Shown here one piece after another: positions 38,972 to 47,613 of a stretch of DNA of 61,086 bases. Numbering within the stretch: position 1 is the first letter of the stretch; each line of letters starts with the position of its first letter. The position numbers and the translations under genes were made by a program. The notes below the pieces were generated by a model. That model made no database searches, was not told where the DNA came from, and was given only the letters and a program-made list of their open reading frames with translations. This stretch comes from Thermoanaerobaculia bacterium (lineage in GTDB: Bacteria; Acidobacteriota; Thermoanaerobaculia; Multivoradales; Multivoraceae): the NCBI GenBank assembly GCA_022823665.1, contig JAJEHN010000003.1:1-61086 (forward strand), in the 5' to 3' direction.

Positions 38972-40256
38972 AAGGTATGTAGACGGGGTCGGTCTCTGGT
39001 GCGTCCTGGGCTACGGGATTCTGGCCATGCTCGCCCGGCAGACCGGCGAGCCCGACCTGCGGGCGTTCTTCCTCCTCGTCGCCTGGACCGGACTCCCGGT
39101 CTTCGGTCTGTTCCTCCACTTTCGAAAGACGGGGGAGCCCTTCCCGGTCGGTCGATTGCTGTTCTGGGCTCTCGCTTTTCGGCTTTGCGGATTGATCGGC
39201 GGCCCGTTCTACGAGGACGACTTCTACCGCTACCTCTGGGACGGCTACCGGTTCGCTACCGCGGGCACGCCGTACGGCGCCGCGCCGGAGGAGTTCTTCA
39301 TCGATCCGGCAGTGCCGGCGGTCTTGCAGGGCGTGCTCGACGGCGTCAACTACCCGGAGCTGCCGACGATCTACGCTCCGGTCACGCAGTTCGTCTTCCT
39401 CGTCGCGTACTGGATCAAGCCGGCGAGCGTCGCCGTGCTGCAGGCGATCCTGATCGCGGTCGACGTGGCCGTCGTCGCCCTGCTGCTCCGCCTGGCGCCC
39501 GCGCGGAATGTCCTGCTCTACGCGTGGTGTCCGCTGGTCGTCAAGGAGATCGCCTTTAGCGCGCATCCCGACGGCGTCGGCGTCTGCCTGCTGCTGGCCG
39601 CGGTCGTGCTTGCCCGGCGCCAGCGTTGGTGGATCGCCGCCGCGCTGCTCGGGCTGGCCGTGACCGCGAAGACCTTCGCCCTGGTGCTGGCGCCGCTGAT
39701 CCTGCTGCGGGCCCGGCTCCGGCACTGGATTCTCTTCGTGGCCACGGTGGCAGCCGTCTACCTGCCGTTCGTCGTCATGGGAGGCACCGATCTGCTGTCG
39801 CTCGGTGTCTTCGCGCGGGACTGGGAGTTCAACTCGGCAGTCTTCGGGCTGCTCAAGGCGGTCGTGCCGCCGTTCGAGGCCCGCATTCTCCTGGGCGTGT
39901 TCTTCGTCGCCTTCTGGTGCTGGTACCGCCTTCGCCATGCCCGGGGCACGGGAGAGGGAATCCCCCGCGGCGACTGGCTGTTCGGAGTTCTGCTGCTGCT
40001 GTCGCCGGTGATCAACCCCTGGTACCTGCTCTGGCTGCTTCCCTTCGCGGTAGTGTTTCCCAGTGTCTGGGCATGGACGGCGTCGGCCGCGGTCCTGCTC
40101 AGTTACGTCACGGGACTGAATCTGCCCGACTACACGTTGCAGCCGTACGAACAGCCGGTGTGGGTCAGAGGGCTGGAGTTCGGTCTGATCGGCCTGGCGC
40201 TCGCTGTCGACTTCGGTGCGCGGAGATGGAAAGATCTTCGAAAGGACATGGCATGA
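38961..40256 (+). CDS. GT-C family membrane glycosyltransferase
   Basis: 431 residues from a TTG at 38961 that overlaps the stop of the BtuF-like gene by 11 nt. About ten transmembrane helices are visible. The first large loop has YEDDFYRYLWDG, with the acidic Glu85-Asp86-Asp87 typical of GT-C enzymes (mannosyl- and arabinosyltransferase superfamily) that use polyprenyl-phosphate sugars and act on the outer side of the membrane. Further clues are AHPDGVGVCLLLAAVVLARR and SPVINPWYLLWLLPFAVV. Donor and acceptor unknown. The gene for the DUF547 lipoprotein starts inside its stop codon. Confidence 0.85.
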   Translation: MASRRYVDGVGLWCVLGYGILAMLARQTGEPDLRAFFLLVAWTGLPVFGLFLHFRKTGEPFPVGRLLFWALAFRLCGLIGGPFYEDDFYRYLWDGYRFATAGTPYGAAPEEFFIDPAVPAVLQGVLDGVNYPELPTIYAPVTQFVFLVAYWIKPASVAVLQAILIAVDVAVVALLLRLAPARNVLLYAWCPLVVKEIAFSAHPDGVGVCLLLAAVVLARRQRWWIAAALLGLAVTAKTFALVLAPLILLRARLRHWILFVATVAAVYLPFVVMGGTDLLSLGVFARDWEFNSAVFGLLKAVVPPFEARILLGVFFVAFWCWYRLRHARGTGEGIPRGDWLFGVLLLLSPVINPWYLLWLLPFAVVFPSVWAWTASAAVLLSYVTGLNLPDYTLQPYEQPVWVRGLEFGLIGLALAVDFGARRWKDLRKDMA

Positions 40257-41074
40257 CAAGTCGCAAGTGGATGGGTCTTGCCGGGGCGGCCGTTCTGGTG
40301 GTGGCCTGCGGCGCCCCGGAGTCGATAGACATCGGCGGTTGGGACACGAGCGACGAGACGAGCACCGCGACGATCGAGCACGGCCTCTGGCAGGAGATCC
40401 TGGACGCGTACGTCCGCGCCGACGACTCGGGCGTCAACCTCTTCGACTACGCGGGGATTGCGGCCAACGCCGGCGACACGGCGAAGCTGGGCGCCTACAT
40501 CGACTACCTGGAGGGCCAGGATCCGGGCCGGTACTCGCGCGCTGAGCAGATGGCCTTCTGGATCAACCTCTACAACGCCGTCACGGTCCAGGTCGTCCTG
40601 TCGGAGTACCCTGTCGATTCGATCAAGGAGATCCACGAGGGCGTCATCCCGAACACGGGCCCGTGGCAGGACCCGCACGCGGCGGTGAACGGACGTGACC
40701 TCAGCCTCGACGACATCGAGCACGGCATCCTGCGGCCGCTGTGGCGTGACCAGCGGATCCACTACGCGGTGAACTGCGCCGCGTACGGCTGTCCCCATCT
40801 TCTGGCGACCGCGTTCACCGCCGCCAACACGGAGGAGCTGCTTGAGCAGGGCGCCCGCGACTACGTGAACAACCCACGTGGCGTCGACTTCGTCGACGAG
40901 GACTTCATCGTCATCTCGAGCATCTACGACTGGTACACCGAGGACTTCGGCAACACGGAGGAGTCGGTTGTCGCCCACCTCATCGACTACGCGGACGACG
41001 ACCTCGCCGCGCGTCTCGAGGGCTTCGAGGGTTCGATCGATTACGAGTACGACTGGAGCCTGAACGAGCCCTAG
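40253..41074 (+). CDS. DUF547 lipoprotein
   Basis: 273 residues from ATG 40253, overlapping the GT-C stop (ATGA). Signal peptide with lipobox: VLVVAC and Cys20, so it should be a lipoprotein. The DUF547 core is clear: YSRAEQMAFWINLYNAVTVQVV, IHYAVNCAAYGCPHLLA and ISSIYDWYTEDFG. The paired Cys in NCAAYGCP and conserved Asn-Cys-Ser-like site have led to suggestions of a thiol enzyme, but no reaction is known for the family. The operon with a GT-C enzyme suggests envelope work. It ends tail to tail with the minus-strand barrel gene (4-bp overlap). Confidence 0.87.
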   Translation: MTSRKWMGLAGAAVLVVACGAPESIDIGGWDTSDETSTATIEHGLWQEILDAYVRADDSGVNLFDYAGIAANAGDTAKLGAYIDYLEGQDPGRYSRAEQMAFWINLYNAVTVQVVLSEYPVDSIKEIHEGVIPNTGPWQDPHAAVNGRDLSLDDIEHGILRPLWRDQRIHYAVNCAAYGCPHLLATAFTAANTEELLEQGARDYVNNPRGVDFVDEDFIVISSIYDWYTEDFGNTEESVVAHLIDYADDDLAARLEGFEGSIDYEYDWSLNEP

Positions 41075-41970
41075 TAGGTGTCGAAGTTGAATCCGAGTGA
41101 GATGCTGAAGATGTCGGACACCGCGGTGTTGCGGCCGCCGACGACCGACCCGTAGGTGAAGGCCAGGGAATCGACGGCGATCGCACGAGGCGTCTCGCCG
41201 CTCCTCAGGGCGATACTGACCGTGCCGGTGACGAGCTCGATGTCTTCCTGGAGTTCCGGGAAGCGGGCGGGGGAGAAGGGAGGCACGCCGATGTCGAGCC
41301 CCGAGGACTCTGCGTCGGTCATCCGGTAGCCGAGGTTCAGTCCGACCCGGTCGCCGACCAGGACGCCCGCCGAGAGGTTGAGGAAGGTGTCGGCGGGGAT
41401 GTTCTCGCTGCGCTGGCGATAGCCGAGTTCGGCGGAAAATGCGCCCCGTTCGCCGACGTACTTGCCGAGCAGCAGGGACACCTCGCCTCCGTCGCCGCCA
41501 TCGCCCAGGGAGCTGATGTAGCCGGTCGTGTAGCTGCCGCCGACGATCGCGGCGGCGCGCAGCGCGAGGCTGGGCCCCGAACTGACCACCTCGTCCCGGA
41601 AGCGCCAGACCAGGCCGGCGTTCACGTCCTGCAGGCCGCTCAGGTTCTCCTTCGGCGGAAACGGCGCCGACGGCCCCGCCATGAAGGAACTCTCGGCGGC
41701 GCCGATGCGGAAGTCGAGAGCCAGCGAGTCGGAAATGCCGTAGGTCCCGTTGACCCAGAGGGTCTCCTGGCCGAGTTCGTGGCCGCCGGCGGGAGTCGGC
41801 CCCTTCACGGCGGCGCGGTAGAACTCGGTCGCCTCCTGGGATACGTAGGAAACGGAGATCGTGCCGGCGCCCGGCGCGGGCAGCCAGGGCGAGCCCTCGG
41901 AGAAGGCGGGCGGTACAGCGACCGTGGCCGCCAGAAGCACGGCCAGAGAAACCAGGCGGTTACGCGTCAT
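41071..41970 (-). CDS. Outer-membrane beta-barrel protein
   Basis: 299 residues from ATG 41970. Signal peptide MTRNRLVSLAVLLAATVAV... ending near AFSEG. The rest alternates polar and hydrophobic residues in strands that end with aromatic residues, and the last residues SLGFNFDTY have the C-terminal aromatic of outer-membrane barrels. About 10-12 strands are likely. No family is recognised. It is coupled (ATGA) with the upstream small Cys protein. A transport or porin role is a guess. Confidence 0.78.
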   Translation of the reverse strand: MTRNRLVSLAVLLAATVAVPPAFSEGSPWLPAPGAGTISVSYVSQEATEFYRAAVKGPTPAGGHELGQETLWVNGTYGISDSLALDFRIGAAESSFMAGPSAPFPPKENLSGLQDVNAGLVWRFRDEVVSSGPSLALRAAAIVGGSYTTGYISSLGDGGDGGEVSLLLGKYVGERGAFSAELGYRQRSENIPADTFLNLSAGVLVGDRVGLNLGYRMTDAESSGLDIGVPPFSPARFPELQEDIELVTGTVSIALRSGETPRAIAVDSLAFTYGSVVGGRNTAVSDIFSISLGFNFDTY

Positions 41971-42341
41971 AGCTTGTAGCGCCGCGTCAGGTAGAAGTGG
42001 ACGAGTTCCTGCTCGTCCGGCTGGCCTTCGCAGACGGCGTCGCCGGCGCCGGGGCAGAGCACGTTGATGTGCTCGTCGTCCTCGGTGCCGGGCTTGGCGG
42101 CCTCGTCCCGAGCTTCGAGACTGTTCTTCAGGCTGAGGGCGCGATCCCGATCGAGGTCTCGCTTCTCGAGGGGGCAGGAGGGGCAGACGAGCTTCTGGAA
42201 GGTGAGCGCCTTGCCCATCGTGTAGGCGTCCCTGGGGTTGATCCCCTTGCCCGCGGAGATGGAGCCGGATGCGTAGAGGGCCGCCTGCGCAAGGCAGGCA
42301 ACCAGGATGCAGACCGACAGGCCGACGAAGAACCGTTTCAT
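41967..42341 (-). CDS. Small exported Cys-containing protein
   Basis: 124 residues from ATG 42341 (a longer frame to 42449 precedes the signal peptide). Signal peptide MKRFFVGLSVCILVACLAQAALYAS. The mature part has KLVCPSCPLEKRDLD, LSLKNSLEARDE and VLCPGAGDAVCE. The CxxC pair and two more Cys could bind a metal or form disulfides. There is no heme CxxCH motif. Family not recognised. The stop overlaps the start of the outer-membrane barrel gene, so the two may be partners. It diverges from the crotonase gene at 42488. Confidence 0.65.
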   Translation of the reverse strand: MKRFFVGLSVCILVACLAQAALYASGSISAGKGINPRDAYTMGKALTFQKLVCPSCPLEKRDLDRDRALSLKNSLEARDEAAKPGTEDDEHINVLCPGAGDAVCEGQPDEQELVHFYLTRRYKL

Positions 42342-42487
42342 CCTTGATGTCTCTCCCGTCGCAGAGGTAGAGGGGCTCTGCGAAGCGCGTGTTGAAGGTG
42401 GGCGCAACGTAACACAGCGCTGTGCCAGAATCACCGCCCCCAGGCGCACAGACGAGCAGAACGAGCAAGCAGGAAGGGAGCGGCAGG

Positions 42488-43339
42488 ATGATCCAGACAG
42501 GCGAGTTCAGGGGCTTCGAGGTGTCCACCGAGGATCCGGGGATCCTCGTCATCACCTTCAACCGGCCGGACCGTCTCAACGGCATGGACGCGCCGATGAA
42601 GCGGGACCTGCTGGAGACGCTCACCCAGGCCGCGATGGAGGACTCGGTGCGGGTCGTGCTGTTCGTGGGAAGCGGCAGGGCGTTTTCGGCCGGCGACGAC
42701 ATCAGCGGCCAGGACAAGGGCCGGCGCGGCGAGGCCCTGGTGCCGGACATCCACCGCGGCCACGACAACGTGCTGGGCACGATCAACGGCCTGCGCAAGA
42801 TCTCCCAGCCCATCAACACGGCGATCCGCGGCATGGACAAGCTGACGGTCGCGGCGATGAACGGCGTGGCGGTGCAGACCGGCTTCTCGCTGGCGCTGAG
42901 CTGCGATTTCCGCATCGCCTCGACGGCCGCGCGCATGGGCAGCGGCACGCTTCGCTTCGGGCTGCTCCCGGACGAGGGCGGCCACTACCTGCTGCTGCAG
43001 ATGATGGGCCTGTCGAAGACGATGGACTTCCTGATGCGGAGCAGGCTCGTTGAAGCCGCGGAGGCGCTGGAGCTCGGGCTCATCCACGAGGTGGTGGAGC
43101 CCGACGACCTGATGCCGCGCGCAATGGACCTGGCGCGCGAGCTCGCCAACGGTCCGCAGGTGGCGATGCGGCTGCTGAAGCGCAGCCTGTACAACGCCGC
43201 GGACCAGACCTGGGAGCAGTCGCTCGAGGACATAGCGGCCCGGACGCCGATGGGCGACCATCACCCGGACTCCCGCGAGGGCGTCGCCGCCTTCCGCGAG
43301 AAGAGGAAGCCGCGCTTCAACGCCTGGCTGGAGGAGTGA
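42488..43339 (+). CDS. Enoyl-CoA hydratase/isomerase (crotonase)
   Basis: 283 residues from ATG 42488 with a GGCAGG site upstream. Crotonase fold: NRPDRLNGMDAPMKRDLLETL, GSGRAFSAGDDISG (first oxyanion-hole segment), MNGVAVQTGFSLALSCDFRIAS (second) and RFGLLPDEGGHYLL. Glu in LPDEGG is the usual second acid/base residue. It hydrates or isomerises acyl-CoA. The thiolase gene starts 88 bp downstream on the same strand, so both probably serve fatty-acid or related acyl-CoA breakdown. Confidence 0.87.
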   Translation: MIQTGEFRGFEVSTEDPGILVITFNRPDRLNGMDAPMKRDLLETLTQAAMEDSVRVVLFVGSGRAFSAGDDISGQDKGRRGEALVPDIHRGHDNVLGTINGLRKISQPINTAIRGMDKLTVAAMNGVAVQTGFSLALSCDFRIASTAARMGSGTLRFGLLPDEGGHYLLLQMMGLSKTMDFLMRSRLVEAAEALELGLIHEVVEPDDLMPRAMDLARELANGPQVAMRLLKRSLYNAADQTWEQSLEDIAARTPMGDHHPDSREGVAAFREKRKPRFNAWLEE

Positions 43340-43427
43340 CCGACCGACCGGACGGTAGGTGGTACTCTCCCGTGTTCAACAGGTTCCGAGTACACCAGCA
43401 ACCATCCAAAGCCAGGGGAGCTTCTCC

Positions 43428-44609
43428 ATGACTGACGCCGTCATCGTTTCCACCGCCCGCACGCCGATCGGCAAGGCCTATCGCGGCGCGTTCAACAACC
43501 TCGAATCGCCGACCATGGGCGCGGCTGCGATTTCGGCCGCGGTCGAACGCGCCGGTGTCGAGCCAGGCGAGGTCGACGACGTCGTCATGGGCTGCGCCAT
43601 GCAGCAGGGCACCCAGGGCAACAACGTCGCCCGGCAGTGCGCGATTCGTGCCGGCATGCCGGTCGAGGTGGCGGGGATGACGATGGACCGGCAATGCTCG
43701 TCGGGCCTGATGGCGATCGCCACCGCCGCCAAGCAGGTCGTGATCGACGGGGCGCCGGTCGTGGTCGCCGGCGGCATCGACTCGATCAGCCTGGTGCAGA
43801 ACGACAAGATGAACCACTTCCGTGTTCCTGATCCCTGGATCAAGGAGAACAAGCCGGATCTCCACCTGCCGATGATCGACACCGCGGAAGTCGTGGCGAA
43901 GCGCTACGACGTCTCCCGCGAGCAGCAGGACGAGTACGGGCTGCAGAGCCAGCAGCGGACAGCCGCCGGCCAGGAAGCCGGCGCCTTCGACGACGAGATT
44001 ATCGCGATGAAGGCGACGAAGATGATCCTCGACAAGGCGACCGGCGACATCAGCTTCGGCGAGGTTGAACTGAGCCAGGACGAGGGCAACCGGCCCACCA
44101 CGACGATCGAGGGCCTGGCCGGATTGAAGCCGGTGCGCGAGAACGGCACGATCACGGCCGGCAACGCGAGCCAGCTCTCGGACGGCGCGTCCGCCTGCGT
44201 CGTCATGGACTCGAAGCTGGCCGAGCAGCGCGGCCTCGAGCCGCTGGGCATCTACAAGGGCATGGCGGTGGCCGGCTGCGAGCCCGACGAGATGGGCATC
44301 GGCCCCGTCTTCGCCGTGCCGAAGCTGCTCGAGCGCCACGGCCTGACGGTGGACGACATCGACCTCTGGGAGCTCAACGAGGCGTTCGCCGTCCAGGTCA
44401 TCTACTGCCGCGACCGGCTGGGCATCCCGAACGAGAAGCTGAACGTGAACGGCGGCGCGATCTCGATCGGCCACCCCTACGGCATGAGCGGCGCGCGCCT
44501 GGTCGGCCACGCGCTGATAGAGGGCAAGCGGCGCGGCGCGAAGAACGTCGTCGTCACGATGTGCATCGGCGGCGGCATGGGCGCCGCGGGGCTGTTCGAG
44601 GTGGCGTGA
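43428..44609 (+). CDS. Acetyl-CoA acyltransferase (thiolase)
   Basis: 393 residues from ATG 43428, GGGGAG upstream. Thiolase active-site residues: Cys90 in MDRQCSSG, His349 in SIGHPYG, Cys379 in [10 protein letters not shown]. The thiolase N- and C-domains are complete. It performs thiolysis of 3-ketoacyl-CoA or condensation of acetyl-CoA; the direction is not decided by sequence. It follows a crotonase, and its last codons overlap the start of an outer-membrane barrel gene (GTGA). Confidence 0.94.
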   Translation: MTDAVIVSTARTPIGKAYRGAFNNLESPTMGAAAISAAVERAGVEPGEVDDVVMGCAMQQGTQGNNVARQCAIRAGMPVEVAGMTMDRQCSSGLMAIATAAKQVVIDGAPVVVAGGIDSISLVQNDKMNHFRVPDPWIKENKPDLHLPMIDTAEVVAKRYDVSREQQDEYGLQSQQRTAAGQEAGAFDDEIIAMKATKMILDKATGDISFGEVELSQDEGNRPTTTIEGLAGLKPVRENGTITAGNASQLSDGASACVVMDSKLAEQRGLEPLGIYKGMAVAGCEPDEMGIGPVFAVPKLLERHGLTVDDIDLWELNEAFAVQVIYCRDRLGIPNEKLNVNGGAISIGHPYGMSGARLVGHALIEGKRRGAKNVVVTMCIGGGMGAAGLFEVA

Positions 44610-45424
44610 GGCTCGGCTGCGGCGGACTGAGCGGGTCCGGGCGGCGGCGCCACTTCGCCGTCGCCGCCATGGCCGCCCTGGTCGCGCTTGCCGCGGCTAC
44701 CGCGCCGGTCGCCGCGCAGACCGAGTTCCACTTCCAGTTCGGCGAACTGCTGAACCCGTTCTCGGCTCAGGAGGAAGAGAGCTTCGTCCTGACCCTGCAA
44801 CAGGCGACGCAGTGGAAGTACGGCGACAGCTTCTTCTTCATCGACTACCTCGACGACAGGGGCCGCGACGGCTTCAACGAGCGGGACTTCTACGGCGAGT
44901 GGTACCCGACCCTAAGCCTCGGCAAGATGACCGGGAAGACGGTCGGCGGCGGCCCGCTGGCCGATGTCGGCTTCATCGCGGGACTGAACGCGGCGGGCGA
45001 CGCGAAGGTCGTCAAGTACCTGCCGGGCCTGCGCCTGGCCTGGAAGGCGCCCGGGTTCATCTTCCTGAACACGGACCTGATGCTCTACCTCGACGGCAGC
45101 AGCGGCGTCGGCGCCGGCGGCGCTCCGAAGACCGACGACAGTTGGACGTTCGACGTCAACTGGCTGTACCTGTTCGACGTCGGCGGACAGAGCTTCCAGA
45201 TCACCGGCCACGCCGAGTACATCGGCAGCGTGACGAACGAGTTCGGAACGACCTACGGCGGCACCATCCTCGCCCAGCCGCAGTTCCGCTGGGACGCGGG
45301 CAAGGCCTTCGGCGGCGACGCCGGCAAGCTGTTCGCGGGCATCGAGTACCAGTACTGGAGCAACAAGCTCGGCACGGAGGAAGACGAGAGCGCCGTCCAG
45401 TTGCTGCTGGCCTGGCAGCTGTAG
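44606..45424 (+). CDS. Outer-membrane barrel, Tsx/OmpK-like
   Basis: 272 residues from a GTG at 44606, coupled to the thiolase stop (GTGA). Signal peptide ends near PVAAQ. The mature start [13 protein letters not shown] and the [16 protein letters not shown] motif resemble the Tsx/OmpK channel family of 12-strand barrels. The C-terminus VQLLLAWQL ends like an outer-membrane barrel. Tsx channels admit nucleosides; here the fusion of expression with a thiolase suggests uptake of a compound that is broken down by acyl-CoA enzymes. That substrate link is inference. Confidence 0.78.
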   Translation: MRLGCGGLSGSGRRRHFAVAAMAALVALAAATAPVAAQTEFHFQFGELLNPFSAQEEESFVLTLQQATQWKYGDSFFFIDYLDDRGRDGFNERDFYGEWYPTLSLGKMTGKTVGGGPLADVGFIAGLNAAGDAKVVKYLPGLRLAWKAPGFIFLNTDLMLYLDGSSGVGAGGAPKTDDSWTFDVNWLYLFDVGGQSFQITGHAEYIGSVTNEFGTTYGGTILAQPQFRWDAGKAFGGDAGKLFAGIEYQYWSNKLGTEEDESAVQLLLAWQL

Positions 45425-45431
45425 GCGCCGC

Positions 45432-46349
45432 CTACGTCGGATCCCAGGTGAAGACGTCGGTCGTCCGGTCGAGGTCGTGGAACGACCCGGCCAGGGCCGG
45501 CATGCCGTGCTCGGCGATCGCCTCCGGGGTCCAGCCGTCGCCGTTGTGGACCGAGCGGACCGGCCGGGGCTGGCTCATCAGGAAGATCTCGTTCTTTCGC
45601 ACCGCGAAGATCTGGCCGCTGACTTCCTTCGCCGAGTCGCTCAGCAGGTAGACGGCGAGCGGCGCGACCAGGGCCGGGGTCATCTCCTTCATCTTCGCGA
45701 CCCGCGCGGCCTGCGCCGGGTCGGCGGTCGGGATCGTGCCGATCAGGCGTGACCAGGCGAAGGGTGCGATGCAGTTCGAGCGCACCTCGAAGCGCTGCAT
45801 GTCGAGCGCCAGGGACTTCGAGAGTCCGACGATGCCGAGCTTGGCGGCGGCGTAGTTCGCCTGACCGAAGTTGCCGATCAGCCCGGAGGTCGAGGTCATG
45901 TGGACGAAGGCGCCGCCGATCTGCTTGCGGTAGTGGGGAGCGGCGGCCCGCGCCATGTTGAAGCTGCCCTTGAGATGCACGGCGATCACCGCATCCCAGT
46001 CGCTCTCCGTCATCTTGTGGAAGATGCCGTCGCGCAGGATGCCGGCGTTGTTCACGACGCCGTCGACCTGGCCGAACTCGTCCAGCGCCTGTTCGACGAT
46101 CCGTCCGGCGCCGTCGTGGTCGGCGACGCTCTCGTAGTTCGCGGCGGCACGTCCTCCGGCTGCCTGGATCTCGGAGACGACGGCCTGGGCCGGTGTCTGG
46201 TCGCCGCCGTCGCCGCGCTCGGAACCGCCGAGGTCGTTGACGACGACGGAAGCGCCGTGGGAAGCGGCGAGCAGCGCGATGTCGCGGCCGATGCCGCGGC
46301 CCGCGCCGGTGACGACGATCACCTTCTCGTGCAACATGCGAGTGTTCAT
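45432..46349 (-). CDS. SDR-family acyl-CoA dehydrogenase (MFE-2-like)
   Basis: 305 residues. Rossmann motif TGAGRGIG (residues 14-21), NNAG (100-103), catalytic Tyr166 and Lys170 in NYAAAK with Ser in SSTSG-like region. The sequence (VVVNDLGGSERGDGGDQTPAQAVV) resembles the dehydrogenase part of peroxisomal MFE-2, so 3-hydroxyacyl-CoA oxidation is likely. NAD(P) dependence is certain from the motif, substrate is not. The M20 peptidase gene ends 18 bp upstream on the same strand. Its final 40 residues extend beyond the usual SDR core. Confidence 0.88.
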   Translation of the reverse strand: MNTRMLHEKVIVVTGAGRGIGRDIALLAASHGASVVVNDLGGSERGDGGDQTPAQAVVSEIQAAGGRAAANYESVADHDGAGRIVEQALDEFGQVDGVVNNAGILRDGIFHKMTESDWDAVIAVHLKGSFNMARAAAPHYRKQIGGAFVHMTSTSGLIGNFGQANYAAAKLGIVGLSKSLALDMQRFEVRSNCIAPFAWSRLIGTIPTADPAQAARVAKMKEMTPALVAPLAVYLLSDSAKEVSGQIFAVRKNEIFLMSQPRPVRSVHNGDGWTPEAIAEHGMPALAGSFHDLDRTTDVFTWDPT

Positions 46350-46367
46350 TTGGGGAGGTCTCCAGTC

Positions 46368-47543
46368 TCAGGCCGCGGCGATGGCGGCGATGGTTCGGCA
46401 GCCGTCGACGTACTCCTGGACGTCGACGTACTCGTCCACGGTGTGGGGATTGTGCTGGCCGGCGCCCAGGGTCACCGTGGGCAGGCCCTTGGCGTTCAGG
46501 TAGTTCGCGTCGAGCCCGCCATTGGCGACGAGGTACTCGGCTTCCACGCCGAGCACCGCGCGGACCCGTTCCGCGGCGAGTTCCACGGGCGGCGAGTCCT
46601 TCGGCATCTCGAACGCCTCATAGTCGGTTTCGGCCCGGAAGTCGACGCGGCCGCACTGGCCGGCGGAACTCGTGACGCTCCGGGCGGCCTGCTCGAAGGC
46701 GTCGCGCCAGGCGGCCGTGATCCGCGCCAGGAAGGCCTTGTCGTGGCTGCGCGATTCGCCGGAGACGAAGACGTGGTCCGTGACCTGGTTGCTCGCCTCG
46801 CCGCCGGCCATCCGGCCGATGTTCGAGGTGCCGTTGCCGGCCGGAAGCTCGATCTTCCCGAAGAAGCCCCGGGCGGCCACGTCGGCGACGGCACGCGAGG
46901 CGATCAGCGCCGCGGAGACGCCGTGCTCCGGATGGACCCCCGCGTGCGAGGACTTGCCGTGGACGTCGACCTGCCAGCGGTCGGCGCCGGTGGCGCCGAC
47001 GATCAGTACATGCGGCGCCCCGGAGTCGATGTTGAAGCCGATCTCCGGATTCCCGAGGCGGTCGAGTTCCACGGTCCGCGCGCCCCACAGGCCGACCTCC
47101 TCGCCGACCGTCATCAGAACCGTGGTGGGAGGATGCGGCGCCTCCTGCGCGAGCAGGGTCTCGACCATCGTCACGAGAGCGCCGATCGAGGTCCGGTTGT
47201 CGCCGCCGAGCGCCGTGTCGCCCTCGGCCTCGATCCGTCCGTTCCGGCGCACCGGCACCGCGCCCCGGCAGAGCGGCACCGTGTCCATGTGTCCCATGAA
47301 CAGCCGTCGCGGCCCGGGCCTCGTGCCCGGCAGGTCGACGATCAGGTTGCCGACTTCGTAGTCGCCGGGAATCCGCTCGTTCGCGTCGTCGTGGCCGATC
47401 CAGGACGGTTCGCAGCCCGCGGCGAGGAGCTTCTCCCGGACCGCGGCCGCAACCTTGCCCTCGCGGCCGCTCAGGCCCTCGATGGCGAGCAGGTCCATCA
47501 GGTGGTCGAGGGCGCGGGCTTCGTCGATCTGCGGTGGCGTCAT
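46368..47543 (-). CDS. M20-family metallopeptidase (PepT-like)
   Basis: 391 residues. Zinc-binding motifs: GHMDTVPL, GGDNRTSIG, GEEVGLWG (catalytic Glu), HNPHTVDE. A dimerisation domain with DVHGKSSHAG follows the catalytic part. The family removes N-terminal residues from di- or tripeptides or deacylates amino acids. The PepT-type GDNR motif favours a peptidase. No signal peptide, so it is cytoplasmic. The next gene downstream is the SDR dehydrogenase. Confidence 0.88.
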   Translation of the reverse strand: MTPPQIDEARALDHLMDLLAIEGLSGREGKVAAAVREKLLAAGCEPSWIGHDDANERIPGDYEVGNLIVDLPGTRPGPRRLFMGHMDTVPLCRGAVPVRRNGRIEAEGDTALGGDNRTSIGALVTMVETLLAQEAPHPPTTVLMTVGEEVGLWGARTVELDRLGNPEIGFNIDSGAPHVLIVGATGADRWQVDVHGKSSHAGVHPEHGVSAALIASRAVADVAARGFFGKIELPAGNGTSNIGRMAGGEASNQVTDHVFVSGESRSHDKAFLARITAAWRDAFEQAARSVTSSAGQCGRVDFRAETDYEAFEMPKDSPPVELAAERVRAVLGVEAEYLVANGGLDANYLNAKGLPTVTLGAGQHNPHTVDEYVDVQEYVDGCRTIAAIAAA

Positions 47544-47613
47544 GGGTGCTCTCGGGTTGGTCGGTTTGGCGGAAGTTGGCGATCCTACTTTGTGTCGCCT
47601 CTAGACTTGTTCC

